From contig JAVHJL010000002.1 of NCBI GenBank assembly GCA_036971715.1, positions 714,501-778,500 on the forward strand: a stretch of DNA of 64,000 bases, in the 5' to 3' direction. Every line of letters starts with the position of its first letter. Position 1 is the first letter of the stretch. Made by a program: the position numbers and the translations under genes. The DNA is from Arthrobotrys musiformis. Its lineage: Eukaryota > Ascomycota > Orbiliomycetes > Orbiliales > Orbiliaceae. The notes beneath the pieces are model-generated. The model was not told where the DNA came from. It was given only the letters and a program-made list of their open reading frames with translations, and did no database searches. Shown one piece after another: positions 45,296 to 58,100 of the stretch.

Positions 45296-46910
45296 CTAAG
45301 TCTGTACTCTCCCAAACATATTCCTAACCCTCTTCACCGCCCCAGCAACCTTCTTAGGCGTCATCCCAAACCTCTTCAAAAACTCCACCGCATCATTGCT
45401 ATTCCCGCTGTTTATACTGCCACCCATCCCTATACACACACCAAGCTGGCTCTCCTTGCTATACATCCCGGGAATACTAGTAATGCTAGGTGCATAATTA
45501 AAGCTCTCCTCAGGCATAGCAGGCAGAGGCGTCACCTTCGCCCGTTCCCTATCTCCCTCCACCGGTGTTGTAGTCACCACCTTCTTCTCTTCCTCCTCCT
45601 TCTCAAGAGGCTTAATACTAGCACTCCTATCAGAGGTACAAGTAGAAGCACTCCTACTACTCCCCAATCTTTCGCTTCCGGGGTCGCAGTACGAGATATC
45701 ACAGATATTCCTGTAATCATTCGAACCGACCGCTTTTCTTTCCGCCACGGTCTCGATATCGACCGCCCAGGTTTTTGTAACCATTATGGTTAGTGGTATA
45801 TCCTCGGGTAATGTTCCGATAGATGTATCTCTTGATAACAATGAAAATGCTGTCCCGGGCCTTGGGGTTGTCGGGCTGTTTGTGAATGATGTGCCCGGCC
45901 GGGGTGTGGAAGGACTAGATGCCCATGATGATCCGGATCGAGGTGTGGAGGGGCTAGCTGCCCATGATGTGCCAGGCCTTGGTGTTGAAGGGCTAGTTGG
46001 CCCCCAAGGTGACCCGGCTTTAGGGGTAGTCGGTGTGCTCGAGAAGAAACTTCCCAATCTTGGTGTGGAAGGACTTGTCGCCCATGATGTCCCGGGCCGA
46101 GGAGAGCTACCAGAGCGAACAGTAGTGGGTGAGCTTATAGGCGTGTGGCCCGCATTTCTATACAGCTCCCTCAACTCCGGCGTCGACTTTCTATCCAAAT
46201 CGAGTGCTAAATATCCGCAACATCACCCAACGTTAGCCAACAATCCTTCTCCAAATATAAACAACATTATCCCAACGACCGAAGAGATAGATAACAATAA
46301 AAAAAAAATATTAAAACGCACCAATCCTCCCACAATCCCTCCCCATCACCCTCCAAAACTTCTCCATATCCCCACCGTAATGCACACACTCCAACTTGAC
46401 ACAAACCCCAATCTCATCCAACAACCTAGTATTCGTACAAACACACGAAGGATTATAAACCTTCTTCGGATACCTCCCCGCACATTGATACGAACACGCA
46501 GGATAAAACAATTTATTCTCTCCATCCGTATACCCCGCCAAATTCAACAATCGTAGCGGGGTGGTGGTGGCAGAACTAGTATAATTATAATCAGAGCCAA
46601 TACCTTTCGACGAAATCTGCTGCTGTCCCGCCTGTTGGTACACCCGTTGAGGTGGGGTGGGAGGCGGCGGCGGGATCCACGGCGGGGGCGGTAGATGACT
46701 ATCATCGTTCAACAGATCAATCTCTTGATCCGGATCCTGATGCGCCTGGGGCGCCGGATGTTGGTAATCCAGCAGTTGCGCATGGTCGTACTCTATGCTA
46801 TCGAAACTCGTTCGATCCCACCGGCGACGGTTGTATACCGTTGCTATATCGGTATTGATGTTAAGCATGGTCAGCCCTCCAGGTAGACCTATTACCGATC
46901 TCCGATTCAT
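45296..46910 (-). CDS. Repeat-rich protein with CFEM-like cysteine cluster
   Basis: Two exons, 46910-46322 and 46206-45296, joined by a 115-nt intron (GTGCGT...TTTAG) that restores frame (CGRI to ALDLDRKS); 499 aa. The N-terminal half has a Pro-rich tract (PPPPWIPPPPPTPPQ) and a cysteine cluster (PACSYQCAG..., PSCVCTNTRLL..., GVCVKLEC..., RDC) of seven Cys, similar to the fungal CFEM pattern of eight but one short. No signal peptide precedes it in this model, which is unusual for CFEM proteins; an upstream exon may be missing. The second half has about six tandem Ser/Thr/Pro repeats (SPSTPRPGTSWA-like), then an acidic Lys/Glu region and a basic C-terminus (TPKKVAGAVKRVRNMF). Function unknown; the resemblance to CFEM is tentative. 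Confidence 0.6.
45850..46125 (-). repeat. Coding tandem repeats (Ser/Thr/Pro, about 39-45 nt units)
   Basis: Degenerate in-frame repeats encoding SPSTPRPGTSWA-type units, roughly six copies. The plus strand is also open here because of the repeat periodicity. Likely a disordered, phosphorylation-prone or glycosylation-prone linker. Confidence 0.85.
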
Positions 46911-48586
46911 GACGACCTAGCCTAGCTAGTGGTGTGAAGAAAAGCGACCCAAGGGTATATCGGCGTATGGTGAAGATGATAATGATGAGGGGTTGGGGGT
47001 ATATAATAATGGAGGGTACTAGCGCAAGCTGTAAGTGCTTCAAAGACCCCTCATGGACCCTCCTTGCAAGCGTACGAACTATCCTTTCGCAATTGCGAAT
47101 GAGATCCCCGGTCCAGCTATTATACTTATACAAACCCTCTTAAGATCATATCAACCCCCCCAGTAAACTAGCATCATACCCGCTTCGGACAAAAAAAATA
47201 TAGTTAACTTTATAATATGTAAGTAATTGCAATACTCCGATATCCGTTCTGAAAAAAATAATAATTCACTGCACTGTGATCCCGTTTCGGGCTATCCAGC
47301 TGGGTCTCAGCCCGCGCGAAACGTGATTGGGCGAAAAGGGCTTAGATCAAAATCCACCGTCGATAGACTGAGGTTTTTTTGTTGCCAACTGGTGAACTCC
47401 TAAACGGTTTAGTCTCGATATGAGGCACCGTTACGTCGGTGGGCGAACGAACAAGAGCACCGGAAACGAAAGGAAAAAGAAACAGTTAGACGCTGTGGAA
47501 AACGGAATAAAAAAGCCCATATGCATGGCCAGGAACACGGCTGAAGCTAACAGCATCGCGACTTACCTTACCACGGCGAAAACCACAGTCTAGTACGATA
47601 GTATCCCCAAAGCATGCTAGTAGTCGCTGTTGCCCTCCCAAACAAGCCTGGTGGAAGAAGTAAAATGGTGGATATGAATGGCAAAGCCCGGGCAGAAATT
47701 AAAACCTACAGCTCGCATAACCAGCTACAGACATCCATCCCTTCCACACATACATACGTACCATCGTCAGCTGTTAATTGAAAGAAACAAAAAAAAAAAA
47801 AGAAAGCAGTAAGTAACCTCGTGAATCCTCTGGCAAAAACCTTAGCGAAGTAGTCCGTACAGACTACGCTGACAACCGAGAAGAGGCTTGGCCATATGGC
47901 CATGAGACGTATAAAAATAACGAACCGTTGAAAATGTGGGCGTACTTGCTCCTACCGCCAACGTAGAATACTACCAGCCGGCCGGATTATCCAGGCCGTT
48001 TCTTTTAATTTTCCTTTTTTCTCCCTTTCTGTTCCTCGTAAACCCGATTGTGACGCCAGAATACTAGTATCCCCCAATTAATCCGCTCAATTGATAAAAA
48101 GTTGTAAAAAAACCGTTCACAACGGATGATAGTGTAGAAGAGGAATATATGCATGTAGATCGATCGATTTCTTCTTGGAGTCGTGAATCAAAAATTCCCG
48201 AATTCGATCTCTTGGGGCCCGTATCTAAGCTTATTGATAAGGTTGTACCTGCCTATAAATATATCGATGCATCGTGAATATGCACAGTCCGCAATCCAAC
48301 CCGATTCGATAGAAACCACGGACCGTCGATAACTCTATTCGAATCAAAGCTCTGCACGTCACCTGAAAAAAAATAAAAATCGGTCTATCGTATGCAAGCC
48401 CTTTTCATCGAACTAGAAACTGTTCTCTAGAAGCAGACAAATATGCAGTATGCGAATGCAAGGAGGGCGTCTTGCATTAGCTCTATCCACCACCTCCAAC
48501 AGAGGACTAACGACAACTGCTATACTCTGTACTGCACATTCAGCGCAACCCGTCCACCCAATTGCAAACCCGAAAAGCCGAACCAA

Positions 48587-48618
<32 letters not shown>

Positions 48619-50431
48619 AAATGAAAAATCAATTTCACGACAAAAGAGACATGGTCCAAAAGGGCTTAGAAACGGTCTCATAATCGGGCTTGCTTGGGGG
48701 GGCATCGCAGTAGTAACAGTTCAAAAAATTTAAAACCCTGCGTTCAAAACCGGCCAGAATATCTACCCTCCGCATGTGACCGTGGGACTCCGATAAAAAA
48801 ACCTTGGTCCCTATGCCGCAGCAAAACGCCTCTTCCGTAGTTTAACTCGTCTCTAGGTCCACAGGTTCCTCACGAGGGGGATAGCCAGCGACCGATAACT
48901 AATGGGGGCCAATCCCAACCAAGTCCGTCTGATAATCAGGCACCAAATTCGAACACAGTGCATAAGCTCCCCAGATTCTAGATCTCCAGGCCAAAAACCC
49001 ATTAGCACTCACACTTCCAAAGACGGAAATATCTCATCATATGCAAAGGCGGGAAAGACGAAACCTACACTACAGATACATATATCAATAGGAAACAGAA
49101 AAATGTTACGCGAAATTTGGTCGATTTCCTTTTTTCCCATTGCATTTGTACGCCTCCCAGATAGCTGACATCACATATACCCCCTCTTTCTAGAGTTTCG
49201 TTACACATCATAAGCCCGCATTGCAGTGTAGATTCGCGCAGTATCTTTGCATACTCCTCAGGCTTGTAAGAGAAAACTCAGAAGCCGGCGCGCTGCAAAA
49301 GGAAACCCATTGAAACTCTAAATAACCAAGCAACTTCTTGGTAAACTCCGTCGATTCTTGGGGACTTATCGTCACACTTCAACAACGTTAGCCTGAAGCC
49401 TCATTGGTAGAGTTAGCTCCGACGCCAACGAAAAAAAAAAAAAAAATTCGCAATCGATGCATCATGTCACAAGAGTCTAAGAAACAAGGTAATTTAGAAT
49501 AGGTAGCTATAGTAACATTATATATTATAGCCATCTATACTAGGCCAGAACCATTTATAGCGTGATACGAAGAGGAGGGCCTACTATACTTATGACCGCA
49601 TACACGTCGGGAACCTGCAGCTGCAAGGAACAATTAATACTTCCAAAAAAAAAAATAGAAGAAAAGCCGAATTGACAGAACTCTTGCATGGGATATTATA
49701 TCAACGCCAACTAACCAATGGCTTCGCAGATTACGTTATTCACAGCCGGCCGCCTTCAACCCAACTAACTCACCATAACCCCAAGCCATTTTGGACAAAT
49801 TTAAAGTGACCGGACTACGGGCATACAAAACTTCGCCTCTTCACTTTTTGTTCGGAGGGAAAGCAATATTGTAGAGGGAGAGATTAAAGAGGTATTAAAT
49901 GAGGGGGCTGTCATATCTCACACGACCACGACCATACACACATATAAACCGCTACCACATGTCCTTACTACCCCCCAAGAAGAATAAGTGCTAGTGTAAG
50001 GCAATGAATGCTAAATGCTGCAGGTAGAACAAGAAAATGGGCTAGGCTGACCATGGCCGTAATATAATGGGTGCAAGGTGAAGATCAAATGCAAGGCTGC
50101 ATGCTGAATCGAAACTACATAGATTTCCAACAACATGCATGCTATTAAGTAAAAGATGCCAATAGAAAACAGGTGCAAGATTGGCTCAAAAGCAAATATA
50201 CAATAAAAATATGTATAAACGAACATGAGGTAAAGACACAAGGCCGCAATAACAGCTCTCGAAGATCGACGTCATCTAACATATAGGTCGTAAAGAAATT
50301 GAAACTGAAAAAAATAAAACAAAATAAAGAAACCCACTTTCCGACGCACAGTAAATAGATTGATATCCGGGTATATCCTAGAAAGACCAAAGAGAAAAAT
50401 ACCTGTAACTTGTCAAATAGACAGAATGCTT
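46911..50431. other. Intergenic, no gene recognised
   Basis: 3.5 kb of low-complexity, mostly AT-rich sequence with several A-runs (48585-48610, A26; another near 49430-49446). No open frame shows a domain, codon bias or splice-consistent extension. It would hold the CFEM-like gene's promoter on its left and the RhoGAP 3' UTR on its right. Confidence 0.5.
48585..48610. repeat. Poly-A tract (A26)
   Basis: Twenty-six consecutive A residues in non-coding sequence. No flanking target-site duplication or upstream element body was recognised, so retroposon origin is not supported. Confidence 0.95.
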
Positions 50432-53400
50432 TTATACGTCGTACATGCTATTCTCGTCGAATGGATTCGCTATTCCCAAGAAAAGTGGTTAGCTCTCAAC
50501 CCCACACAAAAAAAAGAAATGAGAAAGTTGAGGGGGCTACTTACGACTCTCCTCATTGTTAGTTCCTTTCCCTTTCAGCCCCGAAAACTTGCTACTGCTG
50601 AACAACCCCAACATGGTACTTTGCCGTCGACTCTTTTTATCATTATTATTATTATTCAGTGACATGCTCCCACCAATCGCACCGCCGCTCGAGAAAAAGG
50701 TAGAAGTAGGCGTCTGGGGCACCATACCAGCTGCATTACTATTGCCATTACCATTGCCACTACTAGTGCTCCTATCGTCCTTGGCATCCAGATTGAAGTT
50801 CATTCTACGTGGTGTAGATGGAAGACCTGGGCCTGGAGCTGCTGTTACGGGGGCAGCAAGAAGGTTCGATGAGCTGGTAGTAGGGGCCGGTTGCGACGAC
50901 GGTGCGTGAGTGTACGCCGGCTGCGTGTATTGCGGTTGTGGAGCTTGACCTGAATACTGCTGCATCCACGGTGCCGGGTACGACTGTGCGAGTGTCTTTT
51001 CTTGAGGCTGAGGTTCGGCCATCTCTCTTGCGTTATGGGCGTGCTCGCCATAACCTTCCTCGCCTGGCCTCAAGAAGATCCACGAGAACTCCAAGATGAA
51101 TAGCGAGAAGACGCCGGCAGGGATGTTCAGCGTAGGCGAGAACACAATGCCAACGTTTCGAACTGTCATCTTGTTTTCGGCCGCATTGTCGACAATCTGG
51201 ATGAGATGCTGGGCCAATACTTTGAGTAGAGTGAAATTCTCGATTGGTAGCTGGTGGACTAGCTGGTTTAGACGCGGCACTCGGTTCGTTTTGTCTTCAT
51301 CTTCCAGAGCGGCAACGAACTCTCCGTGTAGATCTCTGGTAAGAAGGTTGTGTGGTAGCTCTCGCAAGTAGAGCTTCAGTAGTCCAGCGATAGCGTGAGG
51401 GTCGTGGTACTCTTCGTCAGCCAGCAGATTTACATCTGCGTTGGTATTGAACCTGTCTCGCAACTGTCTGATAGTTGTGTTGGATCCACTTAACCTAAAG
51501 ATACCCTCTTCCTGCCATGCGCCACGAGCGTCGAGGTATTCGATACAACGATAGACAACTGATGGGATCTCCAAGTCGACTCCTGGTGGCTTACTAACCT
51601 CGACAGCATCACCTAGAGATGCGCCAAAGACGCTTCTCGAGGGTGGTATCTTGGCCGGTACATTGGCACCTGGTGTTGCTGGCGGTGCACCGTCTAGAGT
51701 GGCGTGGTGTTCTCCAGAGCCTTTGTGATGCATGAAACCGAAGAGTCCTCCCTTCTTTTTACCATGTTTGGTTCTCTCAACGGCGTCCGCAGCGACATTT
51801 GCCATAAACTTGCCCCCCAAGGTCGACGCAATCCCCGTAATAACGCTTTTCTCGCCACTATGGTCTGACATTTTCGATACCGTAGATACTGTCGAAAGAG
51901 GGGATGGGTTATCTCTCCTTCTATCGATCGCGGGTGGACCATGGATCGGTGCCTGGCCTTGGACCATATTTTCATAGGACACGGCTCTTAGATTGTCCCC
52001 CGGCTGGGGTTGCCCTTCTTCGGCTAGGCTGGCTTTCCTTCTCTCACTAGTGACCGAAGCGGTATCGTCGTTCCTTCGTCTTTCGCTGATTATTGAAGCG
52101 TTGTCATCTTGCTCATCCGAATAGTGCACATATTGCAAAAGGCAATCCACCCATTCGTCTCTTTCAGCATCACTCTCTGCACACAAGACGTGCCTTATGG
52201 AGCTTGACGGGTTGTTGCGCTTCGGCTCCAGAATCAAAAAGGCATGACGGTATTGATTCTCGCTATCCTCGGGATTATCCGAGCGCGGTTGGCTATTCGA
52301 CTGTTTCCCAATTTGAGCACTTGGTAGACGAATGGAACCCAGGTGGGAACCTCCCTTATGCTCAAAATACCTCAGAATAGGACCTTCAAGGATGAAGTAA
52401 CGAGATTTCCAGCCACCGAAATTCTTTCCTCGCTTCCTAAGCGATCCTTCCTTTGTTATTCTGCGGTCACCGCTGGGATGGTAGGGTATATTGGACAAGC
52501 TGTCTTTATTACTGTGCAAGCTAGCCGTATCGCTCCCTGTCGTCGAGTCGACAACATCCACGGAAAGATATTCACAAAGCGCCTGGCCCGCCCTCTGGTC
52601 CAGCGGGATGGTATTCAAAATGGACACAAAGTACTCTTCGATCGCAGCCTTACGACCTTCGATATTCGCAGGCGAATGATTTGTAAACAAAGTCATATTG
52701 GGCAATTTGGCCGTGAAGTTCTTCGGATTTGCAAATTGCCTGACCTGAGAATCGAGTATTCCCAGTGTGTTGACGTCCTTCTCAACACGCCAAAGCTCGT
52801 TCCCGTTGGTGCGTGAGTATGTGGCTAGGACGAAGACAATCTGGTCTCGTCCCTTTGCATAATCCCCTCGAGCTCTCATCCGCGTCGACAAGACCTTGGC
52901 ATCAATGGTCTGCAATGCAGGAGGTACTATAAGTAGCCTATCGTCACCGCCTTTGGCAATACCGTTCAAAGAACTGGCTTCCTTGGCAAAGTCACCAGGT
53001 GCCTTCTCCTCTACCTTGACTTCCCGTGCTAAGGAGGCCATTTGCGGCAAGTTCATGAGTTGCTCGTGGATATTGGTAACAGGTTGTTCGGCCATCTGGG
53101 AAAGGAAGGTGGCCTGGCGAGTTGGGGATAGCAACCCAGGACTCAAAGGACCATTGTGGTTTCCAGCCAAACTCGAGGCGCCAGAACCTGGGAATCCAGA
53201 TCTTGGGGATAAAGGTGGAGATAGTGGACCTCCCAGTCTGCCCTCCATCCTTGGCTGTCGTGGAGAAAGTAACGGTGACGCAAGCGGTCGATCAATAGGT
53301 CTAGGGCTAAGTGGTAAACCAAGCCCAAGCGCCGGACTCTTCAATGCATTCGACGAGCCTTTAAGGGTAAGCCCACGAGGTGGGGCCGTAAGCGTAGTCG

Positions 53401-55152
53401 ACTTGATAGTATTGTCTCCTCCATCGAACGTCATCTTCCTTGGAAGTCCAGGCGAGATCAAAGCTTCTTGCTGACGAAGCACCTCGCGAGCCTGATCTTC
53501 GGTCAGGTCTGTAGGTGCAGGTACCTTAGGTTCATCCTAAATCATTAAAAATTAGCTACCACCCCTGGTGATATCTGATATCGAGTCTGAAGAAGCGAGC
53601 AGTATCTTACCTTTTGAACCGAGAAGCCTTGGGCCGACTGTTGGAGCTGCAACGGTGCAGGAGCCCTCTTCCTCGATAGACCCGGGGTAGGCATGCCTGG
53701 TGTTGGCATCGCTGGCGTCGGCGCCGAAGGCTCGCTTCTGGTGTTCTTGGTCTTCGAAAGGTCCAAATTCGAGGGCCCCTTTCTCTGGCCATTCCCTAGA
53801 TTCCCCATGATGTGTTGCTCCTCGTCTGGCATGACCTGATGGAGAGATAACTGGGCTGCATCCTGTGGCGACATCGGGTAAGGCGCGATATGTTCGTCGA
53901 CTGTGGAAAATGTATCACTCCGCGTAAGGTCCTTAATCCCATCCAAGGACGCGGCATCGGTGTCGTGTGGGTCGCTAGGAGTAGGCGAAGTAACGGATCT
54001 TGGGTCTACTCCAGTCGGCAAAGGCGGCACCGAACTCAATTGTTCCTTTAGCTTTTTCCTATACCTCTCCTTATCCTTCATTGCCTTTTCTAGATCTCGA
54101 TTGAGGCTCAAAATCATCGATCGCTGCTTGTCTACCAGCCTCCATAGCTGCGAATTTTGTGAGGCTGCCTGCGCCTTATCCTTCAGCAAGTGAGAAATCA
54201 AAGCCTCTGCGGAACCCGCAGCTTGAATTAGAGTGGCAATTTCCTCCGGAGTCCGTTCGCCGGTTTGATTTTGTGTGAAAATATTGCTTATCGCTGCATC
54301 GACCGATGACGATCGCGGACCCCCTACCCTCGCGCCAGGCGCAGGCAAAGCTCCCTCGGACGCCATTCCTGTCTGTGAACTCCCACCGCTTCGCGCTGAC
54401 GAGTTCCCCTCTGGAACTGAACGTAATTTCTTCAGGTGTTGTTGAGGTGTGTTATTACCCCGCTCCGATGGTCGTGATCCAGGCCTAGACCCCGATGACC
54501 GTAAAGACTCGTTACTCGACGTGGATAAAGGCCGTCGCGGTGAGGCTCCGGTGACGGTGTACTGTGAGGTCGCGGGCGACTGTTCGTTGATCGATCGCTC
54601 TGCTGAAGAGTAAGAATTCTGAGAACCCTCGGATCCCACAGGCGACGCGAATCCGTGTAGGGAGTAGTTGGAAGATTGTTGATGCTGGTGCTGGTGCTGG
54701 TGCTGACTAGGACTATGATGATGATTATATTGGGTCTGTTGTTGATGCTGTTGTTGATGCTGATGCTGATGCTGGCGTTCCTCGTCCGCGTAGAATTGCG
54801 CTGTGGACGGGCGACCTTCAGGTGTAGTGGATCGTTGGTCGAGGCTGTCCCAGCTCAGTTCTTGTTCGAGAAATTGGGCTTTTGTCCGGGGTGAAGCGAG
54901 GGCAAGCTCGGTTGCGGCCAATGCACGTCGTCTGCTTTCCTCAAACGATATTTCCTCTTTCTCTTTGCGCTGATACTTGACAGGTGCGATTTTGCTCCGT
55001 AAGCCAGGAGACTGCTGTGCGTTCGCGATCAAATGCTGGAGGATCGCGGGATTGTTCTGGAGGTAGTGATTGTTCGCAAGATTATTACCGCTCCCGTCAG
55101 ACGAAGACACTTTGTCCACGAACGGGGCCGACAAGGATTGAAAATGTGACAT
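50432..55152 (-). CDS. BEM3: PX-PH-RhoGAP protein, Bem3-like GTPase-activating protein
   Basis: Stimulates GTP hydrolysis by a Rho GTPase, in yeast Cdc42, at polarity sites. Exons 55152-53611 and 53536-50545 are firm. A short last exon 50469-50432 (PNPFDENSMYDV end) is proposed because the reading frame meets a GTAAGT donor one base past a phase-1 break and a good branch site/acceptor (CTAAC...GGGAATAG) follows; this gives 1523 aa. Without it translation stops at 50537 (ESRK). N-terminus: ATG at 55152 (MSHFQSLSAPF), Gln/His-rich tract, coiled coil (LWRLVDKQRSMILSLNRDLEKAMKDKERYRKKL). PX domain about residues 720-850 (ARGDYAKGRDQIVFVLATYSR), PH about 880-1000 (KEGSLRKRGKNFGGWKSRYF), RhoGAP about 1160-1340 with arginine finger EGIFRLSG and the helix containing GIVFSPTLNIP. 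The C-terminal tail is Ser/Asn-rich. Confidence 0.9.
54681..54777 (-). repeat. CAN-type Gln/His repeat in the RhoGAP gene
   Basis: Trinucleotide-like CAG/CAT/CAC repeats encode mixed poly-Gln/His (QHQHQHQQQ...) near residues 125-160 of the RhoGAP protein. Length-variable microsatellite in a disordered region. Confidence 0.9.
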
Positions 55153-58100
55153 CTGGTGCAACTACCTGGTGCCCTTGTATGAGAAGCCAGGCAATGGGGG
55201 GGAAAAAACAGGGTGACCGCCCAACCAACCGAAATTTCGAAGCAAGAGCGGGCCTAGCCCAACCAACCACAGGCTGCGGGGCTGACCTGACCGTCGGAAA
55301 GAATGGGATAAAGGCTGTATCAAATGGGCGGGTTCACTAGTGCGCTGCTAACAGGTGGGGACTTGCCTCTTTCTTCCCACTGGATCTTTCCCTGCGAGGT
55401 GCGAGGGTGGGCTCAATCCAAAGGAAACAAAATATGAAATTTCCCGCTGGAAGTCAGCTGTTCGGAGGGAACGAAACGACTGCTTTGACAATTCAATAAT
55501 GCAATAAGAAGGGGGGTTAGATGCTCAGGCGTTAACAGTAGTGCGATATTAATTCAATCGACTAATTATTACTGTTAATAATTTGTGGGATGTTGGCGTG
55601 AGGAATATATGAAAAAAGAAATGAGGGCGATAGCGTAAAGGGTTTTGCTTTGCAGCCGCCGTTGATGGGGCCTTAGTGTAGCCTCTTTGTTCGGGGTGGG
55701 GTTGCCGCCGAGGGGGTCCAAGTCCTCCTTTGTCAAGGACTTGGGTGGCTTCGAGAGTAATAAACGAACGGACGCCCGCCTATTCTACAACAAACAGCAC
55801 AAGACGAAATGGTCCGGAATGGGCAGTTCAGCGACAAGTTCCTGGCGAGGCGACCTGGTTAAGGGACGCTATGATGTGCCTATTGAGAGCGATCGTTTAT
55901 AACAGTTAGAGCCTTGAACACCTTCCAACATTTACGCGCTCGACATCCGAGCCGTCTCTCCCATTGTCGACGAATTCGATGCATATTGTGCCTAGGAAAG
56001 TCAATTTACGTACCTGTCAAAAAGAGATGCCTTGCGTGATGTTATATTGTTGGATTGGATATAGTTATATATAATTGAAACGTAGGTTATGGAGGATCAC
56101 CGCTCCTGTGTAATCTTCCAGCGAACCGGTCCGCCTATAAACGCCTTTAATAGAATAACGACGTCGTCGTAGTCAGCAATCCTGTCTATATATATGAAAA
56201 GAAAAGAAAAAATTTGGACTCCTAGACGGGAGAGCTCTAGCACCGGATCGAAGACGCTGTTTTAAAGCAATTTTCCCAAGAAATTCAACTTCATGAAGTG
56301 TCCGTACATAAATAATCTGAAGCGAAACCTAATCAATGCTCGTACCTCGGAATGGTTACTGCAATCTTTCCGGGCCGCGCACAGTCGGAGATGTTGAAAT
56401 TATCGAAGCTTCTGTAAATGGTCTGCTGTCAAGCGATCCGGCGGCGTCGAACTTGTTACGTTTCGATCGTCAAATAGTGGCGCTCTTCCCAATTTTGCAT
56501 GCAGAACGTTAACCTGTAAGTAGTGATGTCGTGCAGGCAAATGCCAGTGCAGCCAAGGATGTCGAGGAGGTATTGCTGGAGGATCCGAGGTAATATATGA
56601 AAGACCTAAAAGAGGTCAATACGACTCCACGACCGATTGGGGGAACCGTGGATATCTTGTTCAAAGGAAGATGAAGAGTAGAAGAGGGACTCGGACGAAA
56701 GACGCTCCAAAGGAAAAAATAAAAGGAAAAGGAATAAGTACCTCCAAGATGTTGAAACGCAAGTGCCAGGAGATAGCTTGCCCGCAAACCTCACATACAC
56801 AGTACACTGGTCTTTTTGTCGATCTTGGCTGGTCGGTACGGTACCAATCAATGACGACGATTCAAAACTAAAGATCGCTAGTATACTGGTACCAAGCGCT
56901 CGTAACCAATTGCCCCGGTGGAGGGTGTGTAAAAAAGGCACGGCCGGACCTGGACTGGACCCTTCATCAAATGCGTGAAAAAAGAGGGTCCTCCGTGGCT
57001 TTGCCCTACAGACAGGTCGGCCAAAAGACCGAGGGCATGTCATGATACCTCATATCCCCTAATTGCGCTGGGAAGGGCGCAGCACCAGGTCCAAATCAAA
57101 GATCCTCACCCTTCGATTTCGCAAGCAGGATGTCCCATTGTTCGACGGAGAGACAACAGTCAAGTCACAAGTCAAGTGTCTACCTGACAAACGGCAGTCA
57201 ACGGCTGCTCATAGGCTAACCGACCTTCCAAAGGCTTTCGCTAGCTCCAAGGCAGGCAGGGCTTGAAGCAGCCAATAACCAGCGGGAACAGCCCCTGCCC
57301 GCATGGATCCAGAGAAGCGGGATACCCCTGGCAGAAAGGGTATGCATTTTCAAGGACGGCTTGAAGATATGCAACACATGACCCTCATTTTCTTCTCTAT
57401 CAACGACCCGATTCTCGAATCGAGCGGGATCGATCTTAGGAAACCTGTTCTTGTCTCCTTCCGGCTGATGGGATGACTTCTTGGTGCAAAATCACACCCG
57501 TCATGGCGTTGGATGGCGGCGGAGATAGTGGTAGCCCATCCCATTTCCACACGATACCACTAGTTCCTGTAGATCTGTGATCAATATTGTCGGCATCGTC
57601 TCATATCCAGTCAGTCTGAAATGAAGCTGCATACTGGTTATTTCAAATCTCCAAACTCCCACGATTCATGCATGCATCTTTCGCGACCCAGCCGAGCCTT
57701 CGAAGCAGCCGTTTCACTCTCAGACTTGCCAAAAATTTCCGCGAGAGAGTCGATGCCTCCCAAAAAGCAATCAGTTGATCTTCGTTCCAGGCGGCGAAAC
57801 ATGGTTTGGTGGACATTGGTGGGCGCTTAGAGGGGCCACTGGCAGCAATCAGCTCGAGGGTTAGGTAAGAAAGTGCAGGGTGTGGTTTTTCTGGCCCCAC
57901 TTTCCTTTTCCCACCCAACAAACATGAACCAGAATTTTATTCCAACCAGAACTCCAGAAAATGCAAACCGTCCAGCCGTCGATATGATACGATATGATAT
58001 TTTCCGGGGCTGCAAACCCACGCAGGTCGGAAGTATGTAGGTACATATACCCATACATATACATGCCTAATTACGCATCGATGGACTGCTCAGTTCTTTG

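Noticed and set aside
45786..46556. 256-codon plus-strand frame opposite the repeat-rich protein
   Set aside because: Open only because of the in-frame Ser/Thr/Pro repeats on the minus strand; the minus-strand model splices cleanly.
48585..48610. Poly-A tail of a retroposon
   Set aside because: A26 run, but no recognisable element body upstream and no flanking duplication.
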